A stretch of DNA of 64,000 bases from Achromobacter animicus (lineage in GTDB: Bacteria > Pseudomonadota > Gammaproteobacteria > Burkholderiales > Burkholderiaceae_B), in assembly GCF_902859585.1 (NCBI RefSeq), contig NZ_CADIJM010000001.1, positions 744,001 to 808,000 of the forward strand, read 5' to 3'. How positions within the stretch are numbered: position 1 is the first letter of the stretch; the number at the start of each line of letters is the position of its first letter. Below the pieces are notes generated by a model. The model searched no databases. It saw nothing but the letters and a program-made list of their open reading frames with translations, and was not told the origin of the DNA. Below, in pieces: positions 36,000 to 46,386 of the stretch. The translations under genes and the position numbers were made by a program.

Positions 36000-36770
36000 T
36001 CAGGCGGCCAGCGCGATGTCGGCGTGCGCGTCCGAACCGCCGACGCCGATGCCCAACAGGCGCAGGATTTCGCGCTTCTCGGTGGCAAGGTCGGACAGGT
36101 CGTGCGTCTTGACGCGGTGGGCCAGGTTGAATTCGCGCAGCACCCGCGCCGGACGCGGGCTGAAGACGACGATGCGATCGGCCAGGAACAGGGCCTCGTC
36201 GACGTCGTGGGTCACCAGCAGCACCGTCGGCTTTTCCTGCGCGATGAGCTGGCGCAGCACATCCTGCAGGCTCAGGCGGGTCAGCGCGTCCAGTGCACCG
36301 AAGGGTTCGTCCATCAGCATGGTCTGGGGCTGGGCGATGAACGCGCGGGCCAGCGCAGCGCGCTGGCGCATGCCGCCGGAGACCTGATGGGGATAGTAGT
36401 GTTCGAAGCCTTCAAGGCTGACGCGCGCCAGCCATTCGCGTGCGGCTTCGCGGGCGCGCTTCTTGGGCGTGTTCTGGAATTCCAGCGCCAGCGCCACATT
36501 GTCTTCCAGCGTCAGCCAGGGATACAGGGCGTGTTCCTGGAAAACCAGCGTGCGGCTGGGATTCGGTCCCGTGACCTTGTCGCCGTCGGCCAGCACGCTG
36601 CCCTGCGTGGGCATTTCAAGCCCGGCGGCCAGGTGCAGCAAGGTGGACTTGCCGCAGCCCGAGGGGCCGACCAGCGCGACCAGCTCGCCGGTCTTGAATT
36701 CACTGGTGAAGCCGTCGACGACGGGCAGGTCGCCGAAATGCTTGTGGACGTGGTCGAAAGTCAGGTTCAT
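36000..36770 (-). CDS. ABC transporter ATP-binding protein (SsuB/TauB type)
   Basis: A 256-residue ATPase with Walker A GPSGCGKST (around 36-44), Q-loop LVFQEHALYPWLTLEDNV, signature VSGGMRQRAALARA, Walker B TMLMDEPFGALD and switch VTHDVDEA. The FQEHALYPW stretch is characteristic of nitrate, sulfonate and taurine importers. It is the first gene of the operon ATPase, binding protein, permease, second binding protein. An AT-rich promoter region lies immediately upstream. Confidence 0.94.
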   Translation of the reverse strand: MNLTFDHVHKHFGDLPVVDGFTSEFKTGELVALVGPSGCGKSTLLHLAAGLEMPTQGSVLADGDKVTGPNPSRTLVFQEHALYPWLTLEDNVALALEFQNTPKKRAREAAREWLARVSLEGFEHYYPHQVSGGMRQRAALARAFIAQPQTMLMDEPFGALDALTRLSLQDVLRQLIAQEKPTVLLVTHDVDEALFLADRIVVFSPRPARVLREFNLAHRVKTHDLSDLATEKREILRLLGIGVGGSDAHADIALAA

Positions 36771-36876
36771 GGAACGAATCGTCAGCGCGCGTGAAAACGA
36801 GCCTCAAATCTAACAATTCGTTATATGAATCCAAACGATCAATATCGAATGTCTTTACTTCTTTTCGTAATAACGA
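36771..36876 (-). promoter_or_regulatory. AT-rich promoter region of the SsuABC-like operon
   Basis: This 106-bp gap is far richer in A and T than its surroundings. On the minus strand TGATCGTT occurs twice, about 30 bp apart, and TTTGGA-N17-TAGATT is a possible -35/-10 pair. These suggest the operon promoter and perhaps a regulator's direct-repeat site. The assignment is tentative. Confidence 0.4.
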
Positions 36877-38094
36877 TCAGACCGTCGCCGTCTGCCTGCT
36901 GGCCGCCCTCTGCAATCCGAACGCAATGACGAAGCCCAGCGTGACGCACAGGGACGCGGCCAGGAAGATGGCGGGGTAGCCGAAGCCGCTGGAGATGTAG
37001 CCCGCGATCGGGCCGGTCACGCCCAGCGCCAGGTCCAGGAAGGCCGAATAGGCGCCCAGCGCCGCGCCGCGGCTGCCGGCCGGCACGCGCGCCACGGCCT
37101 CGACGCCGATGGCCGGGAACACCAGCGCGAAGCCGCAGCCGGTCAGCGCGGCGCCCAGCAGCGCCATGCCCGGGTTGGGCGCCAGCCACAACAGCAACAG
37201 ACCGGCCGCTTCCACCACGAACGACACCTGCGCGACCCGGAATCCGCCAAAGCGCGTGATGGTGCCGGCGAACAGCAGGCGCACGCCAATGAAGGCGCCG
37301 CCGAACGCACTGAGCGCGCTTGCGGCGCCGTCCCACGAGACGCTGGCGTAATACAGCGCGACGAAGGCGGCCAGCGTGCCGAAGCCGACCGACCCCAGAC
37401 CCAGCGCCACGCCGTGCGGGAACACGCGCAGCACCACACTCTTGAAAGCCATGCGGTGCCCGCCCACGATGGCGACGGCCGGCCGGATCATGGCAAGACC
37501 CAGCCCGGCCAATCCCAGCAGCAGCACCGCGCCCCCCAGTGCGCCCATGCTCCAGTGCTTTTCAAGCTGCACGCCCAGCGGCGCGCCCAGCGCCAGCGCG
37601 CCATAGGTGGCGATGCCGTTCCAGGATATGACGCGGGCGGTGTGCAGCGGCCCTACCCTCGCGATGGCCCAGGTGGCCGAGCCGGTGCCGACCCAGCTCT
37701 CGCCGAATCCCAACGCCAGACGACTGAGGATGATTGCCGCCAGGCTGAGCCACGCGGTGCGTTCAAAGGCGTACGCGAGCAGCAGAAAAATGCCGCTGAT
37801 CGCGCAGGCCGCCATGCCGATGACGACGGTCTGCTTCGGGCCGACCGTATCGGCCATGCGGCCGGCGTGCGAGCGGCTGAGCAGGGTCGCCACATACTGC
37901 ACGCTGATCGCCAGGCCGGCCAGCACGGATCCGTATCCCAGGTTGCCGTGCACGTAACCCGGCAGCACGGCCAGCGGCAGGCCGATGGCCAGGTAGCAGA
38001 TGAAGGTAAAGAAGGCGATGGCAACGATGCGGGCCGTCAGGGTGAACGTGCCGATCTGCGCGCCATCAGGCGCGTCATGCAAAGAGGGAGACAT
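36877..38094 (-). CDS. Major facilitator superfamily transporter
   Basis: A 405-residue protein with 12 predicted helices. The start at MSPSLHDAPDGAQIG precedes the first helix (RIVAIAFFTFICYLAIGLP). The loop 2-3 motif reads SRSHAGRMADTVGPKQTV, as in the YfcJ/YhhS (UPF0226) group of small MFS exporters. The LALGFGESWVGTGSATWAI segment is also typical of that group. Substrate unknown. It is transcribed on the same strand as the downstream ABC operon but separated from it by that operon's promoter. Confidence 0.9.
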   Translation of the reverse strand: MSPSLHDAPDGAQIGTFTLTARIVAIAFFTFICYLAIGLPLAVLPGYVHGNLGYGSVLAGLAISVQYVATLLSRSHAGRMADTVGPKQTVVIGMAACAISGIFLLLAYAFERTAWLSLAAIILSRLALGFGESWVGTGSATWAIARVGPLHTARVISWNGIATYGALALGAPLGVQLEKHWSMGALGGAVLLLGLAGLGLAMIRPAVAIVGGHRMAFKSVVLRVFPHGVALGLGSVGFGTLAAFVALYYASVSWDGAASALSAFGGAFIGVRLLFAGTITRFGGFRVAQVSFVVEAAGLLLLWLAPNPGMALLGAALTGCGFALVFPAIGVEAVARVPAGSRGAALGAYSAFLDLALGVTGPIAGYISSGFGYPAIFLAASLCVTLGFVIAFGLQRAASRQTATV

Positions 38095-38221
38095 GTGGGG
38101 ACAAAAAGAAGCCTGGCCGGACAGCCGCCAGGGTCGGGCCCGATGATAGCGCAACGCAGATTGCGCCCGGCTGAACAGGTGGCCATCGCGGCCCGGCAGA
38201 CTGCATGGCGCGCGGCCGTGG

Positions 38222-38260
38222 CGCAAATGAGAAAGCGGCGCACGAACCCGTGCGCCGCTT
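38222..38260 (-). terminator. Terminator after ybiT
   Basis: AAGCGGCGCACG and CGTGCGCCGCTT form a 12-bp stem around four bases. On the minus strand the T-rich stretch TTTCTCATTTG follows. The T-tract is interrupted, so strength is moderate. Confidence 0.75.
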
Positions 38261-38277
38261 CATGACCCGCCGCGGAA

Positions 38278-39882
38278 TCAGGCTTCGATGCCGCGCGAGG
38301 ACAGGTAGTCTTCGTAGCCGCCGCGGTAGTCGACGATCTCGCCGGTGGGCAGGATTTCGATCACGCGCGTGGCCAGGCCGGACACGAATTCACGGTCATG
38401 CGACACGAACACCAGCGTGCCTTCGTACTTTTCCAGCGCGAATTGCAGCGACTCGATCGATTCCATGTCCAGGTGGTTGGTGGGCTCGTCGAGCAGCATC
38501 ACGTTGTGCCGGCCCAGCATCAGGCGGCCGAAGGTCATGCGGTTCTTTTCGCCGCCGGACAGCACCTTGGGGGCCTTGGGCAGGTCGTCAGCCGAGAACA
38601 GCAGGCGGCCCAACACCGAACGGATCGACTGGTCGTCGTCGCCCGGCTGGCGGTGGTCGCCCATCCAGTCCAGCAGGTTGATGTCGGTTTGCTGGAACTG
38701 GTCGGAAACGTCCTGCGCCATGTAGCCGAGGTCGGCGTTGTCCGACCATTTCACCGTGCCCGAATCGGGTTGCAGATCCTGCGCCAGGAGGCGCAGCAGC
38801 GTGGTCTTACCGACGCCGTTGGCGCCGATGATGGCGATCTTTTCGCCGGCGTCGACCATGGCCGAGAACTTGGTGATGACGGGCGCGTCATAGGCCTTGG
38901 TCAGGTTTTCGACAGTGACGGCCAGGCGGTGCATGACCTTGCTTTGCTCGAACCGGATGTACGGGTTCTGGCGCGACGAGGGTTTGACCACGACCTGGTC
39001 GGCCTTGATGCGGTCGATCTGTTTCAGGCGCGAGGTGGCCTGACGCGACTTGGACTTGTTGGCCGCGAAACGGCGGACAAAGTCCTGCAGTTCGGCGACG
39101 CGTTCCTTGGCCTTGGCGTTGTTGGCCACCAGGCGCTCGCGGGCCTGGGTGGAAGCCAGCATGTAGTCGTCGTAATTGCCTGCGTAGATGCGGATTTCAC
39201 CGTAATCCACGTCAGCCATGTGCGTGCACACCTGGTTCAGGAAGTGACGATCGTGGCTGATGATGATCATCGTGCTCTGGTAGCCGTTGAGCACGTTTTC
39301 CAGCCAACGGATCGTGTTGATGTCCAGGTTGTTGGTGGGTTCGTCCAGCAGCAGCACGTCGGGGTTCGAGAACAGCGCCTGCGCCAGCAGCACGCGCAGC
39401 TTCCAGCCCGGCGCGACTTCGCGCATCGGCAGGTTGTGCTGGTCGACCGCGATTTCCAGGCCCAGCAGCAGCTCGCCCGCGCGGGCTTCGGCGGTGTAGC
39501 CGTCGTATTCCGCGAACTTGGCTTCCAGATCGGCCGCGCGCATGTAATCGTCTTCGGTCGCCTCCGGGTTGGCGTAGATCGCGTCACGCTCGGACATGGC
39601 GTCCCACATTTCGGTGTGGCCCATCATCACGACGTCCAGCACGCGCACGTCTTCAAACGCGAACTGGTCCTGGCGCAGCTTGCCCAGGCGCACGCCGGGT
39701 TCAAGCGCGACGTTGCCGCCGGACGGTTCCAGGTCGCCGCCGATGATCTTCATGAACGTAGACTTGCCGGACCCATTGGCCCCGATCAGCCCGTACCGGT
39801 TGCCTTCCCCGAACTTGACGCTGACGTTCTCGAAAAGGGGCTTGGGACCGAACTGGATGGTGAGATTGGCGGTGGATATCAC
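38278..39882 (-). CDS. ybiT: ABC-F family ATPase YbiT
   Basis: The 534-residue protein has two ATPase domains without membrane segments. The first contains [11 protein letters not shown] and the degenerate signature [15 protein letters not shown] found in YbiT. Between them is the ABC-F linker (around 245-320, rich in Ala, Arg and Lys, ending [10 protein letters not shown]). The second has [10 protein letters not shown] and [14 protein letters not shown]. It starts with GTG. ABC-F proteins act on the ribosome; this close YbiT relative probably rescues stalled or poorly translated messages rather than giving drug resistance. It is monocistronic with a terminator. Confidence 0.95.
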   Translation of the reverse strand: MISTANLTIQFGPKPLFENVSVKFGEGNRYGLIGANGSGKSTFMKIIGGDLEPSGGNVALEPGVRLGKLRQDQFAFEDVRVLDVVMMGHTEMWDAMSERDAIYANPEATEDDYMRAADLEAKFAEYDGYTAEARAGELLLGLEIAVDQHNLPMREVAPGWKLRVLLAQALFSNPDVLLLDEPTNNLDINTIRWLENVLNGYQSTMIIISHDRHFLNQVCTHMADVDYGEIRIYAGNYDDYMLASTQARERLVANNAKAKERVAELQDFVRRFAANKSKSRQATSRLKQIDRIKADQVVVKPSSRQNPYIRFEQSKVMHRLAVTVENLTKAYDAPVITKFSAMVDAGEKIAIIGANGVGKTTLLRLLAQDLQPDSGTVKWSDNADLGYMAQDVSDQFQQTDINLLDWMGDHRQPGDDDQSIRSVLGRLLFSADDLPKAPKVLSGGEKNRMTFGRLMLGRHNVMLLDEPTNHLDMESIESLQFALEKYEGTLVFVSHDREFVSGLATRVIEILPTGEIVDYRGGYEDYLSSRGIEA

Positions 39883-40008
39883 GGTGTATGTACGTTTGAA
39901 GGCGCCCGAAAGCGCATGCGGGAAAACCTGCTAGTGTAGCAAACGGGCTGCGGCCCTTATTTATATTGGCGAGAGCGGCGCTGCTGGAGCGCCGGACCGC
40001 CCGCCCCC

Positions 40009-40040
40009 GGAGCGCCGGAGCGCCGGAGCGCCGGAGCGCC
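40009..40040. repeat. Four tandem copies of GGAGCGCC
   Basis: Perfect 8-bp units run at 40009-40016, 40017-40024, 40025-40032 and 40033-40040, with another copy at 39986-39993. They lie in the 176-bp gap between ldcA and ybiT. Such short perfect arrays can vary in copy number between strains and change spacing or mRNA ends. Confidence 0.9.
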
Positions 40041-40058
40041 GCACCGCCAGACCGGGGA

Positions 40059-42479
<2,421 letters not shown>

Positions 42480-42490
42480 GAATATGCGTG

Positions 42491-42510
42491 AAAAAAGGCG
42501 ACAGCCGCCA
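42491..42510 (-). terminator. Probable terminator after the repeat-protein gene
   Basis: GGCG-GCTGT-CGCC is a short stem followed on the minus strand by TTTTTT. It stands between the repeat-protein gene and the HAD gene. The stem is short, so confidence is moderate. Confidence 0.5.
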
Positions 42511-42627
42511 TTTTGCCTGAATGCGGCAGCGGCTGCGCCTTGGAAGCAGCGCGGTGCATCACGCAGCGCCCTGCTTCACCTTTGCTTCATGCGGTTTGAA
42601 TCATGCGCCCTGGTTCGGAGCAACGCC

Positions 42628-43158
42628 TTACTGGCGGATAGGCGCGCTCATCGTTCCCGTGCCGGGAGCGGGCGCCATGCCCGGGGCAGGAGCCATGCCC
42701 GGAGCCGGGGCCATGCCCGGGGCGGGGGCCATGCCCGGGGCGGGGGCCATGCCCGGGGCCGTGCCTGCGGGCACCTGGATCACGGTTTCGCGCAGCACGC
42801 CGCCGCCCTGCACGCTGCCGCGCACGTTGCCCGGCGCGGTCATTTGCGTGACGCAATTCTGGCGCTGGGTTTCGGGCAGACGGTTGCAGCGCGCCACCAT
42901 GTTCTGCTGCAGTTGTTCGGGGCTTTCTTCGCGGAGATTCTGGCGGCTGCGCTCCTGGCGCGCCGCGCCGGCTTCGCGCAGGCAGGCATCCAGCGCTTGC
43001 CCGGTCCTGCCGCTTTTGCAGGCGGCGACGTCCTGCTGATAGCTGGACTGCGCCGAGGCGCCGGAAGATTGCGCTTGAACCGCGCCAGCGGCGAGCATCA
43101 GGCCGGCGGTGCAGAGAATGGCAGCAAGGCGCTTCGAAGGCATGGGAACAGTATTCAT
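42628..43158 (-). CDS. Secreted protein with C-terminal PGMAPA repeats
   Basis: A 176-residue protein with AGGAG before the ATG and a signal peptide ending near AVQA-QS. The mature N-terminal half (30-110) contains four Cys, at AACKSG, DACLRE, ARCNRL and NCVTQ. That spacing resembles small periplasmic domains with two disulfides. The C-terminal part is five copies of PGMAPA (around 133-164), ending TMSAPIRQ. I do not recognise a named family. The Met- and Pro-rich repeat could be a flexible metal-binding or wall-spanning linker; this is speculation. Confidence 0.75.
   Translation of the reverse strand: MNTVPMPSKRLAAILCTAGLMLAAGAVQAQSSGASAQSSYQQDVAACKSGRTGQALDACLREAGAARQERSRQNLREESPEQLQQNMVARCNRLPETQRQNCVTQMTAPGNVRGSVQGGGVLRETVIQVPAGTAPGMAPAPGMAPAPGMAPAPGMAPAPGMAPAPGTGTMSAPIRQ
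42671..42760 (-). repeat. Five 18-bp coding repeats (PGMAPA)
   Basis: Five in-frame 18-bp units, recognisable by a CAT every 18 bases (42676, 42694, 42712, 42730, 42748), encode PGMAPA. Copies differ at a few third codon positions, so the protein repeat is more conserved than the DNA. Confidence 0.85.
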
Positions 43159-43315
43159 GGTCAGCTCCTTATGAAGAGATTGAACCCGGACGGCGCGGTA
43201 TCAACCGCGCCGCCAACTGACCTCACTATCCCATGACCGCGCGATGGGGGACATAACTAGCGACGTGAATTCGTAAGGTTACGTTTCAACGTCAGCAAAC
43301 AGGGACGGCGCGAAA

Positions 43316-43657
43316 TCAGCGCGCGTCTTTGTCCGCTTCCGCCTTGGTAAGGCGGTTGCGGTACGTGGCTGCGCGCATCAGCAACATGGCCGTGACAGGC
43401 GACGACACAATCAGCAGCAGCGTGATGATGACCTCGTGAAACACCGGGCGCGCGGACAGCGCCGAGAACACCAGGATGGAAGACGCCAGCACGCAGGCGC
43501 AGCCCATCGTGTTGCCCAGCGTGGGGGCATGGATGCGCGACTGGAAGGTGCGGAAACGCAGCAGCCCGGCCGAGCCGGTGACGGCCAGCAGTCCGCCCAG
43601 CACCAGCAGAATGGTGGCGGGAATGCCGGCCCACAGGGGGATATCGACTTCCATCAT
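43316..43657 (-). CDS. mnhG: Mrp antiporter subunit G
   Basis: A 113-residue protein with three helices. The segment GSAGLLRFRTFQSRIHAPTLGNTMGC (around 30-55) is the hallmark of MnhG/PhaG. It starts at MMEVDIPLWAG, and its ATG overlaps the mnhF stop. It is an accessory subunit of the Mrp Na+(K+)/H+ antiporter and the last gene of the operon. Confidence 0.92.
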   Translation of the reverse strand: MMEVDIPLWAGIPATILLVLGGLLAVTGSAGLLRFRTFQSRIHAPTLGNTMGCACVLASSILVFSALSARPVFHEVIITLLLIVSSPVTAMLLMRAATYRNRLTKAEADKDAR

Positions 43658-43935
43658 GGCTCGATGACCTCGCCGCGCAACAGAAAGCGCGCCATGGCGG
43701 TAGAGCCCACAAATCCGAACAGCGCGATCAGCAGCGCGATGTCGAAGTACACCGACGTGCCGGACCGGATGCCGAACACCAGCATCGTCAACATGCCGTT
43801 GATGTACAGCGTGTCCAGGGCCAGGACGCGGTCCTGGGCGGTTGGGCCACGCAAGAGGCGGATGGTGGCGAACACCATGCCCAGCGCAAAGCAGAGCAAG
43901 GCAAAGGATGCCGCCCAATACAGTACGGAATTCAT
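43654..43935 (-). CDS. mnhF: Mrp antiporter subunit F
   Basis: A 93-residue protein starting MNSVLYWAASFALL. It has three helices and the MnhF signature RLLRGPTAQDRVLALDTLY (around 27-45). It overlaps mnhE and mnhG by 4 and 4 bp. It has no known catalytic role but is required for assembly of the Mrp complex in the inner membrane. Confidence 0.93.
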   Translation of the reverse strand: MNSVLYWAASFALLCFALGMVFATIRLLRGPTAQDRVLALDTLYINGMLTMLVFGIRSGTSVYFDIALLIALFGFVGSTAMARFLLRGEVIEP

Positions 43936-44414
43936 TCGAACATCTCCATCAACGGGCGCTCGTAGCGCTGCTGCACCAGTTCGATCCACTCGTCTTCGTT
44001 TTGTAGATCGAGCACATGCAGCTTCAGCGCGTGGTCTTCAGTCAGGCTCACCCAGACCGTGCCGGGCGTGTAGGTGACGATGCAGGCCAGCATCGCCAGG
44101 CCATGCGGGTCGCGCATGGTGAGCGGGATCAGGATGAATCCCGGCGAGAACTCATTGCGGCGTGGATTGAGGATCAGCCGCGCGACCGCGATGTTGGACT
44201 TGATGATGTCCCACGTCACGTGCAGGAAAAGCGGGATCACCTTCCACAGGTGGCGCGGCCGTGCATGCAGCGGGCGCAGGCGCGAGGCGGCCCACGTGAA
44301 CCACAGCGCCAGCGCGATGCCCAGGGCGATCTGCCCCGGCGACACGCTTTCATTGAGGAGCAGCCACAGTGCAAACAGCAGCGTGGGCAGGATCAGGAAG
44401 TAAAGGCGGCGCAT
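43932..44414 (-). CDS. mnhE: Mrp antiporter subunit E
   Basis: A 160-residue protein starting MRRLYFLILPTLLFALWLLL. It has two N-terminal helices and a cytoplasmic domain with VIPLFLHVTWDIIKSNIAVARLIL and TYTPGTVWVSL, both typical of MnhE/PhaE. Its start overlaps the mnhD stop (TGATG), so the subunits are translated in tandem. Confidence 0.93.
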   Translation of the reverse strand: MRRLYFLILPTLLFALWLLLNESVSPGQIALGIALALWFTWAASRLRPLHARPRHLWKVIPLFLHVTWDIIKSNIAVARLILNPRRNEFSPGFILIPLTMRDPHGLAMLACIVTYTPGTVWVSLTEDHALKLHVLDLQNEDEWIELVQQRYERPLMEMFE

Positions 44415-46045
44415 CAGCTTCCTCCCTTGACGCCGCGCACGGTCTGCGCGGACATGACGGCGTCGATATACGACGCGGGCTGGTCGAGCGAACGGGCGGC
44501 GTCGTCCAGGTAGGCCGACACGGGACCCGCGCCGGCGGCCAGGCCCACGCACAGCAGCACCAGCACGGCGACCGGGCCTGCCTCGATCACGCGCAGACGC
44601 GGCGTGCTGCGGTCGTCGCTGGCCCAGAAGATACGGATGCCGGTGCGGCCCAGGCCGATCAGGCCCGCCAGGCCCGACACCAGCACGGCGGCCACGAGCA
44701 GCCAGGCGTCCATCGGCGGCGCCGACTCGGTGGCGGCCGACACCGCTGCCGACAACAGCGAGAACTTGGCGACAAAGCCGGACAGTGGCGGCAGGCCGGT
44801 CACCAGCAACGCGCAGGAAATGAAGGCCAGGCCCAGGAACGCCATTGCCGCGGGAATCGCCACGCCGACGACGTCGTCGGAGCGGTTCACAGAGGTTGGA
44901 TCGTCCAGGTCGAAGGCATCGAGCGTGACCGCCAGCACGTTTGCGCCGAAGCTGCGGGTGCGTTCGATCAGTTCGGCCAGCAGGAAGAACGCGCCCGTGG
45001 TCAGCACCGAGCTGATCAGGTAGAAGAGCGCGGGACCCGTGAGCGTCACGCCCGGCATGCCCAACGCGGTCAGCAACGTGCCGGCCGACACGATGACGCA
45101 GTAGCCGACCATTTTTTCCAGCTGCTGGGTCGCCAACAGGCCCAGGGCGCCAAACAGCAGCGTGGCCAGCCCGGCGGCAAACATCCAGTCCAGGCTGAAG
45201 GCGGCGGGCGCGCCGGTCGGCAGCAGCAGCGAGCCGATGCGCAACAGCGCGTAGATGCCGACCTTGGTCATGATGGAAAACATGGCCGCGATCGGTGCAC
45301 CGGCCGAACCATACCCTTTGACCAGCCAGAAGTTGAGCGGCCAGGCGCCTGCTTTGACCAGGAAGGCCACGCCGAGGATGGCGGCGCCCGCCTCGAACAG
45401 CATGCGTTCGGCGCCCGCCAGATTGCCTGCGCGCAGGGCCAGGTCCGCCATGTTGAGCGTGCCCGTCACGCCGTAGATCAGCGCGATGCTGATCAGCAGC
45501 AGGAACGAGGCCACCAGGTTCACGGCGATGTACTGAAGGCCCGCGCTAACGCGCGCCACGCCGGACCCGTGCAGCAGCAGGCCGTAGGAGGCCGCCAGCA
45601 GCACTTCGAAGAACACGAACAGGTTGAACAGGTCGCCGGTCAGGAAGGCGCCATTCAGGCCCATCAGCAGGAACTGGAACAGCGAATGGAAATGCACGCC
45701 GGCGCGGTCCCAGCGGGCAAGCGCGTAGACCAGCGTGGCCAGACCGAGTACGGCCGTCAGCGTCAGCATGACGGCGGCCAGGCGGTCGACCACCAGCACG
45801 ATGCCGAACGGCGCGGGCCAGTCGCCCACCAGGTAGGCCCCTACCCCGTTTTCCCAGACGCCGGGCACGCCCCCGCCGGCCACGACCAGCAAGGCGATCG
45901 CGGCCGCCAACTGGGCAAGCGTCGACAGAAGCGCGACCCCGCCGCGCGCGTAGCGGCTGGTGTCGGCGAACAGCAGCATCGCTGCGCCCGCGACCAGCGG
46001 AATGATGATGGGCAGGACAGGAAGGTGTTGAAGCCAGAAACTCAA
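44414..46045 (-). CDS. mnhD: Mrp antiporter subunit D (NuoN/L-like)
   Basis: A 543-residue membrane protein with about 14 helices, homologous to proton-pumping subunits of complex I. Visible marks are a conserved Glu in LFNLFVFFEVLLAASYGLLL (around 130) and a Lys-bearing helix LVKAGAWPLNFWLVKGYGSA (around 225), the antiporter-type charged pair. With subunit A it forms the ion-translocating core. It overlaps mnhC by 4 bp. Confidence 0.95.
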   Translation of the reverse strand: MSFWLQHLPVLPIIIPLVAGAAMLLFADTSRYARGGVALLSTLAQLAAAIALLVVAGGGVPGVWENGVGAYLVGDWPAPFGIVLVVDRLAAVMLTLTAVLGLATLVYALARWDRAGVHFHSLFQFLLMGLNGAFLTGDLFNLFVFFEVLLAASYGLLLHGSGVARVSAGLQYIAVNLVASFLLLISIALIYGVTGTLNMADLALRAGNLAGAERMLFEAGAAILGVAFLVKAGAWPLNFWLVKGYGSAGAPIAAMFSIMTKVGIYALLRIGSLLLPTGAPAAFSLDWMFAAGLATLLFGALGLLATQQLEKMVGYCVIVSAGTLLTALGMPGVTLTGPALFYLISSVLTTGAFFLLAELIERTRSFGANVLAVTLDAFDLDDPTSVNRSDDVVGVAIPAAMAFLGLAFISCALLVTGLPPLSGFVAKFSLLSAAVSAATESAPPMDAWLLVAAVLVSGLAGLIGLGRTGIRIFWASDDRSTPRLRVIEAGPVAVLVLLCVGLAAGAGPVSAYLDDAARSLDQPASYIDAVMSAQTVRGVKGGS

Positions 46046-46386
46046 GATTGGGACTCCCGTCCATCAACGTGGTCGGTACCCGTGAGGCCCCGCGAGGCGA
46101 GCAGCACAACCAGGAACAGCGCGGTGGTGGCAAAGCCGATGACGATGGCGGTCAGCACCAGCGCCTGCGGCAGCGGATCCGCATACCAGGAAGGATCATG
46201 CGCCATGGACGGATCCACCACCGGCGGCCTGCCGGACGTGAGCCGGCCCATGCCGAAGATGAAGAGGTTCACCGCGTAGGAGACCAGCGACAGGCCCATG
46301 ATGAACTGGAACGTCCGGGGCCGCAGCAGCAGCCACACGCCCGAGCCCGCCAGCACGCCGATTGCGGCAGCGTATATCAATTCCAT
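46042..46386 (-). CDS. mnhC: Mrp antiporter subunit C (NuoK-like)
   Basis: A 114-residue, three-helix protein. The start [21 protein letters not shown] and the motif FIMGLSLVSYAVNLFIF are typical of MnhC/PhaC, relatives of NuoK. The start overlaps the stop of the fused mnhAB gene (TGATG). It links subunits A and D in the complex. Confidence 0.94.
   Translation of the reverse strand: MELIYAAAIGVLAGSGVWLLLRPRTFQFIMGLSLVSYAVNLFIFGMGRLTSGRPPVVDPSMAHDPSWYADPLPQALVLTAIVIGFATTALFLVVLLASRGLTGTDHVDGRESQS

Noticed and set aside
42671-42760. Regularly spaced repeats as a CRISPR array
   Set aside because: The period is 18 bp with no unique spacers and the units are in frame within a gene. They are coding repeats.
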